A stretch of DNA of 7,030 nucleotides. Origin: JBBQVO01 sp038211505 (GTDB taxonomy: Bacteria > Chloroflexota > Dehalococcoidia > DSTF01 > JACRBR01). The stretch covers positions 1-7,030 of the forward strand of contig JBBQVO010000174.1 of NCBI GenBank assembly GCA_038211505.1, given 5' to 3'. Below, one piece after another: positions 1 to 5,380 of the stretch. Every line of letters starts with the position of its first letter. The first letter of the stretch is position 1. A program made the position numbers and the translations under genes. A model generated the notes under the pieces. It saw only the letters and a list, made by a program, of their open reading frames with translations, ran no database searches and was not told the DNA's origin.

Positions 1-1366
1 CCTCGACGCCGTCGGGCAGCCAGCACATCAGATGCATACCCGCGTCGGACGGCGCGACTTCGAGGAGTCCGGAGAGATCGGCTTGCGCGGCTTGGACCAG
101 CGCTTCCTGCCGCTCGGCGTAGAGGACACGCATGCGGCGGATGTGGCGTTCGAGCATGCCGCGCGTGATGAAGTCCGCCATCGCGGCCTGCTCGACGGAC
201 GGCGAGTGGCGGTCGGCGACGCCGCGCGCGGCGACGAACGCGTCGACGAGATCGGGAGGCAGCACGAGGTAGCCGAGCCGCAGTGACGGCAGCATGACCT
301 TGCTGAAGGTGCCGACGTAGATGACGCGGCCGTCGCTGTCGAGGCCCTGCAGCGCGGCGAGCGGTCGGCCGCCGTAGCGATACTCGCTGTCGTAGTCGTC
401 CTCGATGAGCCAGGCGTTGGCGTTGCGCGCCCATTCGAGGAGCGCAAGCCGCCGCGTCAGAGACATGGTGACGCCGAGCGGAAATTGGTGCGACGGCGAG
501 ACGTAGGCCATCGCGGCCGTGGCGGAGCGTCGCACACCGGCGTCGACGTCGATGCCGTCTGCGTCGATCGGCACCGGCACGAGACGGGCGCCGACCGCGC
601 GCAGTGCGGCGCGCGCGCCGAGGTAGCCGGGGTCTTCGATCCACACATCATCGCCGGGATCGAGCAGCACTGACGCGGCGAGGCTGAGACCCTGCTGCGA
701 TCCGCTGACGATGACCACCTGATCGGCGTCGCAGCGGACGCCGCGGGCGATCGCGAGGTGCTGTGCGATGGCCGCGCGCAACGGCCGGTAACCGGCGGGG
801 TCGCCGTAACCGACGAGATCGGTGGCGGGATTTCGCCAGTGGCGGGCGACGAGACGCGCCCAGTCTTCGTACGGAAATGCATCGAATGCCGGGGCGCCGG
901 GGCGGAACGCTATTGGCGCACGGAGGCCGCTCGTCGCGAGCACCGTGCCCCGCATCGCGGCGGCGCGCTGTGAGATGCCGCGCCGATGCGCGGCCGACGT
1001 CGTCGCCGCGAGCGCGGGCGTGCGACGGGCGCGCAAGGCGTCGTCAGGGAGTGTGCGTGTGACGTACGTGCCGGCGCCGACGCGGCCTTCGAGATAGCCC
1101 TCGGCGAGGAGCTGATCGAACGCGGCCATGACGGTGTTGCGCGAGATTTGCAACTCGCTGGCCATCGTCCGCGTCGATGCAAGACGGGCGCCGGGCGCGA
1201 GCGTGCCTTCGAGCACGGCGGCGCGCAAGGCGTCGTAGAGCTGGCGATGCATCGGCGTGGCTGTGCCCGACTGGAGTGCGATGCCGGCGATGGCGATGCC
1301 GGTGGACTGGCCGCCGGTGGGTGGCCGCTGATCCGGGCGTGAGGGCGTGAGGTAGAGATTGGCCAC
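1..1366 (-). CDS. MocR/PdxR-type transcriptional regulator (GntR winged helix + aminotransferase-like domain), C-terminus off the left edge
   Basis: The reading frame is open from a GTG at 1366-1364 to the window edge, about 455 codons. MocR proteins usually have 450-500 residues, so only a few tens of residues are missing. Residues 40-105 form a GntR-type winged helix: HRQLYDALR, then LASTRTMA, ISRNTVMAAFDQL and LEGRVGAGTYV. After an Arg/Ala-rich linker comes a fold-type I aminotransferase-like domain with SGSQQGL, DPGYLG and EDDYDSEYRYGG (residues 322-333). The motif GTFSKVMLPSLR carries the probable PLP-binding Lys356. Asp323 and Tyr325 are the likely pyridine-nitrogen and ring contacts; their spacing to the lysine matches my recollection of GabR. 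Such proteins bind PLP and act as DNA-binding regulators rather than enzymes. The GTG is preceded by GAGGAGG with a 5-nt spacer. An in-frame ATG at 1393 (nine residues longer) has a poorer ribosome site. It is divergent from a PNPOx-like/ridA operon, its likely target. Family assignment is firm; effector and target are inferred. Confidence 0.93.
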   Translation of the reverse strand, partial: MANLYLTPSRPDQRPPTGGQSTGIAIAGIALQSGTATPMHRQLYDALRAAVLEGTLAPGARLASTRTMASELQISRNTVMAAFDQLLAEGYLEGRVGAGTYVTRTLPDDALRARRTPALAATTSAAHRRGISQRAAAMRGTVLATSGLRAPIAFRPGAPAFDAFPYEDWARLVARHWRNPATDLVGYGDPAGYRPLRAAIAQHLAIARGVRCDADQVVIVSGSQQGLSLAASVLLDPGDDVWIEDPGYLGARAALRAVGARLVPVPIDADGIDVDAGVRRSATAAMAYVSPSHQFPLGVTMSLTRRLALLEWARNANAWLIEDDYDSEYRYGGRPLAALQGLDSDGRVIYVGTFSKVMLPSLRLGYLVLPPDLVDAFVAARGVADRHSPSVEQAAMADFITRGMLERHIRRMRVLYAERQEALVQAAQADLSGLLEVAPSDAGMHLMCWLPDGVE

Positions 1367-1377
1367 GGCTGCCTCCT

Positions 1378-1466
1378 CGAATGGCACCGGCATGATGGCA
1401 GGAATCGGGGCTGTTCGCCATGCCATTCGGATGCGAACATGGATGCGGGGACGTTCAGCACGAACG
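1378..1466. promoter_or_regulatory. Cluster of inverted and direct repeats, candidate MocR operator region
   Basis: This stretch lies just upstream of the regulator's GTG, in the divergent gap. It holds a perfect 9-bp inverted repeat, CGAATGGCA (1378-1386) and TGCCATTCG (1421-1429), with a 34-bp spacer. An extra ATGGCA occurs at 1395-1400. The pair TTCGC (1414-1418)/GCGAA (1433-1437) is also inverted. A direct repeat GGATGCG occurs at 1429-1435 and 1441-1447, a 12-bp period. A small dyad CGTTC-AGCAC-GAACG lies at 1452-1466. MocR dimers such as GabR bind well-separated half-sites, so widely spaced repeats next to the regulator gene are plausible operators. No convincing -35/-10 pair was found here for either direction, and the assignment is inference. 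Confidence 0.35.
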
Positions 1467-1491
1467 GATACGATTTGTCTTCGCTCGACGA

Positions 1492-1548
1492 GCCCTCACC
1501 CCCGGCCTTCGGCCACCCGCTCTCCCTCAAGGGGCGAGGGGGCTCAAC
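1492..1548. repeat. REP-like C-rich/G-rich intergenic hairpin element, copy 1
   Basis: The element opens with CCCTCACCCCCGGCC. It contains a perfect small hairpin GGCC-TTC-GGCC (1504-1514), then an imperfect stem CTCTCCC-TCAA-GGGG-C-GAG (1520-1538) with one bulged base, and ends in a G run. This plan, CCCTCACCCC followed by a CTCTCCC/GGGGAG-like hairpin, resembles short interspersed palindromic repeats seen between genes in many bacterial genomes. A related element sits at 2741-2780. It lies 5' of the PNPOx-like gene, so it could attenuate or protect a plus-strand transcript. Calling it a dispersed repeat rests on resemblance, since only this window is visible. Confidence 0.55.
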
Positions 1549-1614
1549 CGAGGGATTCACACCAACATCGCGAGACTTTCAAGGCGACGACAGTGTGGCG
1601 CGAGGCTCTTGGGA

Positions 1615-2208
1615 ATGACGAAGAACCATTCTGAACGACCGCTGGCTGCGGTGCGGCGCAAGGATCGGGCGATCGAAAACGACGGGTGGATCGTGACGCT
1701 GCTGGAGCGGGCGCCGATGGCGCAGCTGGCTACGGCGGATACTGGGCAGCCGTTCATCAATAGCAACCTCTTCGTCTATGATCAGCGGAAGCACGTGATC
1801 TACATGCATACGGCGGCGCACGGGCGGACGCGGAGCAACGTCGATGCGTGCGATCGCGTCTGCGTCAGCGTGAGCGAGATGGGGCGGCTGCTGCCGTCGC
1901 CGATCGCGTTTACGATGAGCGTCGAATACGCGGGCGTCGTGATCTTCGGCCGCGGACGCGCGCTTGACGACGGCGACGAGAAGGTGGCGGGGTTGAGGAT
2001 GATCGTCGAGAAGTATTTTGGGCATCTGCGGTGGGGCATCGACTATCGCGAGGCGTCGGAGAACGAGCTGACGCGCACGAGCGTGTATCGGATTGACATC
2101 GACGAGTGGAGCGGCAAGCAGAAGCAGGTCGAGCCGGAGTACCCGGGGGCGTTTCGGTGGCCCGAGCGCTTCGCATTGCGAGCGTCTCGTGCGGCCGCGG
2201 AGGAGTAA
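1615..2208 (+). CDS. NimA-like pyridoxamine 5'-phosphate oxidase-fold flavin-binding protein
   Basis: The predicted 197-residue protein has the split-barrel flavin-binding fold (Pyridox_ox_2/NimA type). Segments that match the family are WIVTLLERAPMAQLATAD (25-42), GQPFINSNLFVYD (44-56), YMHTAAHGRTRSN (63-75), a middle Ser-Val-Glu-Tyr-x-x-Val-Val-x-Phe-Gly strand, EKYFGHLR, and a C-terminal TSVYRIDIDEWSGK. His65/His69 and the following Arg residues lie where the family contacts cofactor. Members bind FMN/FAD, PLP-like ligands or F420, and some reduce nitroimidazoles; the substrate here cannot be read off. The start is uncertain. ATG 1615 has only a weak GAGG nine bases upstream and lies at the end of a repeat-like string. 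A GTG at 1651, just before RRKDR where many family members begin, is the alternative (185 residues). It is followed after 3 nt by ridA in an operon. Confidence 0.85.
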   Translation: MTKNHSERPLAAVRRKDRAIENDGWIVTLLERAPMAQLATADTGQPFINSNLFVYDQRKHVIYMHTAAHGRTRSNVDACDRVCVSVSEMGRLLPSPIAFTMSVEYAGVVIFGRGRALDDGDEKVAGLRMIVEKYFGHLRWGIDYREASENELTRTSVYRIDIDEWSGKQKQVEPEYPGAFRWPERFALRASRAAAEE

Positions 2209-2211
2209 CTG

Positions 2212-2699
2212 ATGACGACGGCGACGACTCCGACGGAGCGGCTCCTCTCACTCGGGCTCGAGCTGCCGAAAGTGCCAGCGCCCGCGGGCACGTATGTGCA
2301 TGCGACGCGGGCGGGCGAGATTCTGTATCTTGCTGGCCATGTGCCGATACGTGCCGACGGTTCGGTGATCTTCGGGCGGCTCGGCGACGACCTCGATGTC
2401 GATGCGGGGTACGAGGCGGCGCGCGTGGCCGCGCTCGGTGTGCTCAGCACGATCGTGCATGAGCTGGGATCGCTCGATCAGGTCGCGCGCTTTCTGCGCG
2501 TGTATGTCGTCAACGCTACGCAGGAGTTCAAGCAGCATACGCAGGTGATCAACGGAGCGTCAGATCTATTCGTGGCGGTTTTCGGCGATGCGGGGACACA
2601 TGCGCGATTGGCCGTCGGGTGGCGTCGCTGCCGCATAACATTGCGTTGGAGATTGAGGCGACGGTTCACGTTTCGATGAGCACAGCGACCTCGATGTAA
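2212..2699 (+). pseudogene. RidA/YjgF/YER057c/UK114-family protein, interrupted by a single-base frameshift
   Basis: RidA-family proteins hydrolyse reactive enamine/imine intermediates released by PLP enzymes, or related substrates in the non-archetypal subgroups. The ATG at 2212 follows AGGAG (2201-2205) with a 6-nt spacer and sits 3 nt after the previous stop. Recognisable blocks are LGLELPKVPAP, YLAGHVPI, FLRVYVVNATQEF, HTQVINGASDLF and HARLAVG (Arg132 matches the substrate-binding Arg of RidA). After Gly136 (2617-2619) the frame turns into a basic non-family tail and stops at 2679 (155 residues). The next frame, from 2619, gives VASLPHNIALEIEATVHV, the expected last strands including the conserved IEIEA, and ends at TAA 2697-2699. 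One extra G in the GGG at 2617-2619 restores a 162-residue protein. This is either a sequencing/assembly error or a very recent inactivation; I favour an error because the downstream codons look intact. Confidence 0.88.
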
Positions 2700-2740
2700 C
2701 CCGTCGCGTCGGAGCACGAACTGTCGCCGTGGACGGCGAA

Positions 2741-2780
2741 CCTAACCCCCAGCCCCCTTCCCGGTGCGGGAAGGGGGAGA
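2741..2780. repeat. REP-like hairpin element, copy 2; probable bidirectional terminator between convergent operons
   Basis: CCTAACCCCCAG leads into a perfect stem with 11-bp arms, CCCCCTTCCCG (2753-2763) and CGGGAAGGGGG (2767-2777), closed by the 3-nt loop GTG. It lies between the end of ridA (2699) and the end of the sulfurtransferase gene (2819, opposite strand). A GC-rich stem here would stop or stabilise transcripts from both sides. No clear U tract follows on either strand, so simple intrinsic termination is not assured. The C-rich lead-in and G-rich exit match the element at 1492-1548 in plan, which suggests a dispersed family. Confidence 0.65.
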
Positions 2781-2818
2781 ATGCGGCCGCAACTCTGAGA
2801 GCTCTCGGCGCCGGAAGG

Positions 2819-3643
2819 TTACTCTATGGGGAGGTCGGGGCGGTTGCCCCACTCTTGCCACGAGCCGTCGTAGTTCTTGACGTTGGCGTAGCCGAGGACG
2901 TGCTTGAGCACGAACCAGGTGTGTGCGGCGCGGATGCCGAGCTGGCAGTGGGCGATGATCTGCTTGTCGGGGGTGACGCCGGCGGCCTCGTACATGGCGC
3001 GTAGATCGTCGTCGGACTTCAGCACGTTGTCGGCGGTTGTGGCGTTCGTCCATTCGACGTGCGTCGCGCCGGGGATGTGGCCGCCGCGCGCGGCACGCAC
3101 GGATGTGCCGTCGTACTCATCCTGCGAGCGCACGTCGAGCACGACGGCATCGGGCGCGCCGATGGCGGCTTGCACGTCGTGCCACGTCGCGCGGTTGGCG
3201 TTCGACGATATCGTCGGCTCCGGGTATGACGACGGGGATACGGGCGTCGCGGCGGCGGTAATCGGGCGGCCGTCGTTGATCCAGAGTTCGCGGCCGCCTT
3301 CGAGGATGTACTGCTCGCCGGCGTGCTGATAGAAATCGAGCATCCAGAAGCCGCGGATGGCGTAGGAGCTGTGACGATCGCCGTACCAGACGACCGTGGT
3401 ATCTGGCGCGACTCCGAGTCGCTGCATCAGCGCCGCGTACTGCTGTGGCGTGATGACGTCGCCGGAGGACTCGTCGCCGTTCACGAGCAGGTCGGTGAAG
3501 TGATCGACCCAGGCGGCGCCGGGAATGTGCGCGGCGTCGTACGACTCCTTCGAGATGCTGGATTCGATGATGCGCACGTGCGGATCATCGAGACGCGCTT
3601 GCAGCCAGTCGCCGTCGACGAATGCGTGTACGCTCTGGCTCAC
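2819..3643 (-). CDS. Two-domain rhodanese sulfurtransferase (thiosulfate/3-mercaptopyruvate type)
   Basis: The 274-residue protein has the usual tandem-rhodanese length. The N-terminal, non-catalytic domain (about 1-130) contains VRIIESS, AAHIPGAAWVD, VVWYGDRHSSYA and a Gly-Gly-x-x-x-Trp motif. The C-terminal domain (about 150-274) has AVVLDVRSQDEYDG, GHIPGATHVEW and the active-site loop HCQLGIRAAHTW with the persulfide-forming Cys233, then NYDGSWQEWGN. The loop C-Q-L-G-I-R is nearer the thiosulfate type (C-R-x-G-x-R/T) than the mercaptopyruvate type (C-G-S-G-V-T), but donor specificity cannot be fixed. The start is GTG 3643-3641, supported by GGAGG seven bases upstream and a GTGA overlap with the thioesterase stop. 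It is the last gene of the four-gene operon, is probably cytoplasmic with no signal peptide, and ends 39 bp before the hairpin at 2741-2780. Confidence 0.93.
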   Translation of the reverse strand: MSQSVHAFVDGDWLQARLDDPHVRIIESSISKESYDAAHIPGAAWVDHFTDLLVNGDESSGDVITPQQYAALMQRLGVAPDTTVVWYGDRHSSYAIRGFWMLDFYQHAGEQYILEGGRELWINDGRPITAAATPVSPSSYPEPTISSNANRATWHDVQAAIGAPDAVVLDVRSQDEYDGTSVRAARGGHIPGATHVEWTNATTADNVLKSDDDLRAMYEAAGVTPDKQIIAHCQLGIRAAHTWFVLKHVLGYANVKNYDGSWQEWGNRPDLPIE

Positions 3644-4110
3644 GTCACTACCTCCGGCGCATCATCGCGGCCAACGATCCGCGCGAGACTTGACATCTCG
3701 CCGGCCATCGCCGGGTCGAGCTTCATGAAGGTGCCGTCGCCCTCGGCGAGCAGGTGGCCGGCGGCGTCGCGGAGTTCGGCGCGCAGCTCCATCAGGCGGC
3801 CGCGGTTCTTGATGATCCAGGCTTCGACGCGCAGCTTCTCGTCCATCGGCACGGGGAGGCGGTAGCGGATGTTCAGGCGCGCCGTGGCGCCCCATTCGCG
3901 TGCGTGATAGACGGCCCAACCCATCGACTCATCGATCAGCGTCGAGACGATGCCGCCGTGCATGCGCCCGGGGTAGCCCTGTTGAAACATCGATGGCACG
4001 AACTCGCAGACGGTGCGATCGCCGACGAGCTCGAACTGCATGTGCAGGCCGTGTTCGTTGGCGCTGCCGCAGGCGTAGCAGAGCCGGGATGGCGGCTGTC
4101 GCTGGTTCAT
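3640..4110 (-). CDS. PaaI-like hotdog-fold acyl-CoA thioesterase
   Basis: The predicted 156-residue protein carries the hotdog signature HGGIVSTLIDESMGWA (residues 51-66), where the HGG and Asp60-Glu61 region forms the thioesterase active site in PaaI-like enzymes. The N-terminus LCYACGSANEHGLHMQF (10-26) is the C-x-x-C-G-x-x-N-x-x-G-L lead common in this subgroup. The rest follows the fold: TARLNIRYRLPVPMDE, VEAWIIKNRGRLMELRAEL and AEGDGTFMKL. Such enzymes hydrolyse acyl- or aryl-CoA thioesters; the acyl group is unknown. The ATG at 4110-4108 overlaps the upstream stop as ATGA and lacks its own Shine-Dalgarno, which points to translational coupling. An open frame continues to 4572, but that part is the shadow of the MaoC gene and contains none of the family's motifs. 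Confidence 0.9.
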   Translation of the reverse strand: MNQRQPPSRLCYACGSANEHGLHMQFELVGDRTVCEFVPSMFQQGYPGRMHGGIVSTLIDESMGWAVYHAREWGATARLNIRYRLPVPMDEKLRVEAWIIKNRGRLMELRAELRDAAGHLLAEGDGTFMKLDPAMAGEMSSLARIVGRDDAPEVVT

Positions 4111-4496
4111 CGCGCCACCGCTGACGCGACGCTCGCGCGTCCTTCGATGACGATCTCGCCGGCGGCCGTCGCGCACTGCACTGCGTACTCGACGGCTGTA
4201 TCGGATTGCTTTAGTAGTGTGGCGGACGCCGTAACGGCGTCGCCGGGGCGCGTCGGCGCCTTGAATCGCACCTTCAGTCTGCCGCGCTCGCTCCAGGCGT
4301 CGCCGTGCGCCGCGAGCATCATTTCGCCGATCAGCGCCAGCACGAGCATGCCGTGGGCGATCGTGCCGCCGAACGGCGTCGCCGAGGCGAACTGAGGGTC
4401 GATGTGGATCGGATTGTGATCGCCGGACGCGTCGGCGTAGGCATCGATGCGCGTCTGCGTGAGCGTCCGGGTGACCCGCTGCACATCGATGCTCAT
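4107..4496 (-). CDS. MaoC-family (R)-specific enoyl-thioester hydratase/3-hydroxyacyl dehydratase, catalytic subunit
   Basis: The 129-residue single-hotdog protein shows the full R-hydratase motif: YADASGDHNPIHIDPQFA (20-37) with catalytic Asp26 and His31, then FGGTIAHGMLVLALIGEMM. The C-terminal half VRFKAPTRPGDAVTASATLL matches the second half of the fold. The family adds water to, or removes it from, 2-enoyl/3R-hydroxyacyl thioesters (CoA or ACP) and acts as a dimer. Directly upstream is a hotdog gene that lacks the catalytic residues, so a heterodimer like mycobacterial HadA-HadB, or a split version of the MaoC_N+MaoC double-hotdog hydratases, is likely. Both of its junctions are ATGA overlaps. 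There is no separate Shine-Dalgarno; translation probably depends on reading the upstream gene. Confidence 0.92.
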   Translation of the reverse strand: MSIDVQRVTRTLTQTRIDAYADASGDHNPIHIDPQFASATPFGGTIAHGMLVLALIGEMMLAAHGDAWSERGRLKVRFKAPTRPGDAVTASATLLKQSDTAVEYAVQCATAAGEIVIEGRASVASAVAR

Positions 4497-4897
4497 GCCG
4501 CGGCCGCCGGGGCCATGATGGTCGTGCGCGCGCGGGCTGCCACGTCTCCGCCGCCGGCGATCTCGAATTCAATGACGCTGATCACGTAGCCGTGCCGCTC
4601 TGACCGCTGGGCGATGCGTCCTGTCATGCGCAGCGGCGCGTCGACGACGATGGCGCGCAGGTGCTCGACCTCTTGCCCGGTGTGCAGCGATCCTTCTGGC
4701 AGCGCGATCGCATCCTGCAACGCGGCGAGGCCAAGCGCGACAGCGGCCAGCGGCGGGATCTTCGAGCCGTAGTCGTTGGCGTCGCCGGTGGCGGCGACGT
4801 ACGCGGCGGATTGCGCGGCCGAGATCGTGAAATCGAAGGGTGGGAATTCGTGGCCGCGTGGAAGCGCCGAGATGTTCGTGCGGCCGGACGATGTCAT
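4493..4897 (-). CDS. MaoC N-terminal-like (FAS1-type dehydratase) hotdog protein, probable non-catalytic partner
   Basis: The 134-residue protein resembles the MaoC_dehydrat_N domain: FPPFDFTISAAQSAAYVAATGD (18-39), IPPLAAVALGLAAL, GQEVEHLRAIVVDAPLRMTGRIA (a strand typical of HadA-like proteins), then HGYVISVIEFEI and ARARTTIM. Where the catalytic half has G-D-x-N-P-x-H, this protein has GDANDYGSK with Asp39 but no histidine, so it is probably inactive alone and helps bind the acyl chain in a heterodimer. Its stop overlaps the start of the MaoC gene (ATGA). The ATG at 4897-4895 has no Shine-Dalgarno, and the proposed promoter would start RNA at about this ATG. It is the first gene of the four-gene operon. 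The fold call is good, while the exact substrate is open. Confidence 0.83.
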   Translation of the reverse strand: MTSSGRTNISALPRGHEFPPFDFTISAAQSAAYVAATGDANDYGSKIPPLAAVALGLAALQDAIALPEGSLHTGQEVEHLRAIVVDAPLRMTGRIAQRSERHGYVISVIEFEIAGGGDVAARARTTIMAPAAAA

Positions 4898-4903
4898 GCG
4901 TTC

Positions 4904-4942
4904 ACGCTACGGGCGGGGCTTCGTAGAGTCAATCGACGAAGC
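4904..4942 (-). promoter_or_regulatory. Candidate leaderless promoter of the thioester operon with an overlapping 25-bp dyad
   Basis: On the minus strand TTGACT (4932-4927) and TAGCGT (4909-4904) are separated by 17 bp. The -35 matches the consensus at five of six positions; the -10 keeps only the first T, the A and the last T. Six bases later is the ATG of the first operon gene, so RNA would start about at the ATG and carry no leader, in keeping with the missing ribosome site. Surrounding the -35 is a perfect dyad, GCTTCGT (4918-4924) and ACGAAGC (4936-4942), with an 11-bp spacer. A repressor bound there would cover the -35. The gap lies directly after the HxlR regulator gene, which is the natural candidate to bind it. 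All of this is inference from sequence. Confidence 0.4.
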
Positions 4943-4964
4943 ATCGTGGCGATGGTGACGACGG

Positions 4965-5312
4965 CTAGACGCAGGGCGTCTTCATGTACGACTCGCCCCA
5001 GCTCTCGAGCGCGAGGAGGGCTTCGCCGAGCTGCTCGCCCTTCGCCGTGAGGTCGTACTCGACCCACGGAGGCATGACGGCGATGATGTGGCGGTTCACG
5101 ACGTCGAGCTCTTCGAGATTCTTCAGGCGATCGCGCAGGGTGCGAGAGTTGCAGCCGCCGACGTTCTGCGCGAGCTCGTTGAAGCGGCGCTTGCCGTGCA
5201 TTAACTCGTGGATGATGTGCGGCACCCATTTCTGGCCGAGCAGCGCGAGCGTCGCGCGCACGGGGCAGTAGATGTCGTTGCTATCGATCACGAGCTTACG
5301 TTCAAGCACCAT
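4965..5312 (-). CDS. HxlR-family winged-helix transcriptional regulator
   Basis: The 115-residue protein matches the family end to end: CPVRATLALLGQKWVPHII (16-34), LMHGKRRFNELAQ (37-49), NSRTLRDRLKNLEELDVVNR (55-74, recognition helix and wing), PPWVEYDLTAKGEQL and ALESWGESY. Cys16 in the Cys-Pro pair is the position used as a thiol or electrophile sensor in HypR/YodB-type members. There are also Cys54, just before the recognition helix, and Cys114 near the end. HxlR proteins bind DNA as dimers and often control neighbouring detoxification genes. It lies 68 bp after a peroxiredoxin gene on the same strand and 67 bp before the hotdog/sulfurtransferase operon. The ATG at 5312 has no good Shine-Dalgarno. 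Family is certain; redox sensing and targets are inferred. Confidence 0.94.
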   Translation of the reverse strand: MVLERKLVIDSNDIYCPVRATLALLGQKWVPHIIHELMHGKRRFNELAQNVGGCNSRTLRDRLKNLEELDVVNRHIIAVMPPWVEYDLTAKGEQLGEALLALESWGESYMKTPCV

Positions 5313-5321
5313 ACGGTTGTC

Positions 5322-5351
5322 GTTCTACTCGAAACTGCCGCTCGCTGTAAA
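5322..5351 (-). promoter_or_regulatory. Candidate promoter of the HxlR regulator gene
   Basis: On the minus strand TTTACA (5351-5346) and TAGAAC (5327-5322) are separated by 18 bp; five and four of six positions match the -35 and -10 consensus. The ATG follows nine bases after the -10, leaving a leader of about 2-3 nt. That fits the absence of a Shine-Dalgarno and mirrors the arrangement proposed for the downstream operon. Confidence 0.35.
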
Positions 5352-5380
5352 GACGCCCCGGCTGCCGTGGTCTGGTCGGG

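Noticed and set aside
32..1342. Plus-strand ORFs opposite the regulator (32-286, 485-673, 763-1062, 986-1342)
   Set aside because: Arg/Gly/Ala-rich translations without domain motifs, antisense to a clearly conserved gene.
457..1560. Several long minus-strand ORFs (457-882, 910-1560, 1044-1421) over the MocR gene
   Set aside because: They are Ser/Arg/Pro-rich shadow frames. The continuous MocR frame with the winged helix and PLP motifs covers the same DNA.
1420..1614. 65-residue N-terminal extension of the PNPOx-like ORF from an ATG at 1420
   Set aside because: It reads through the REP-like element and the candidate operators, has low-complexity composition and no family match. ATG 1615 or GTG 1651 is preferred.
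1579..2450. Minus-strand ORFs 1579-2025, 1910-2251 and 2043-2450
   Set aside because: Shadows of the PNPOx-like and RidA genes, with no recognisable motifs.
3323..4395. Plus-strand ORFs 3323-3865 (180 aa) and 3754-4395 (213 aa)
   Set aside because: Antisense to the rhodanese, thioesterase and MaoC genes, whose active-site motifs are intact. Their length is explained by high GC.
4111..4572. 310-residue form of the thioesterase starting at 4572
   Set aside because: The extra N-terminus is Arg-rich shadow of the MaoC gene. The family N-terminus starts at the ATG at 4110, which has an ATGA overlap.
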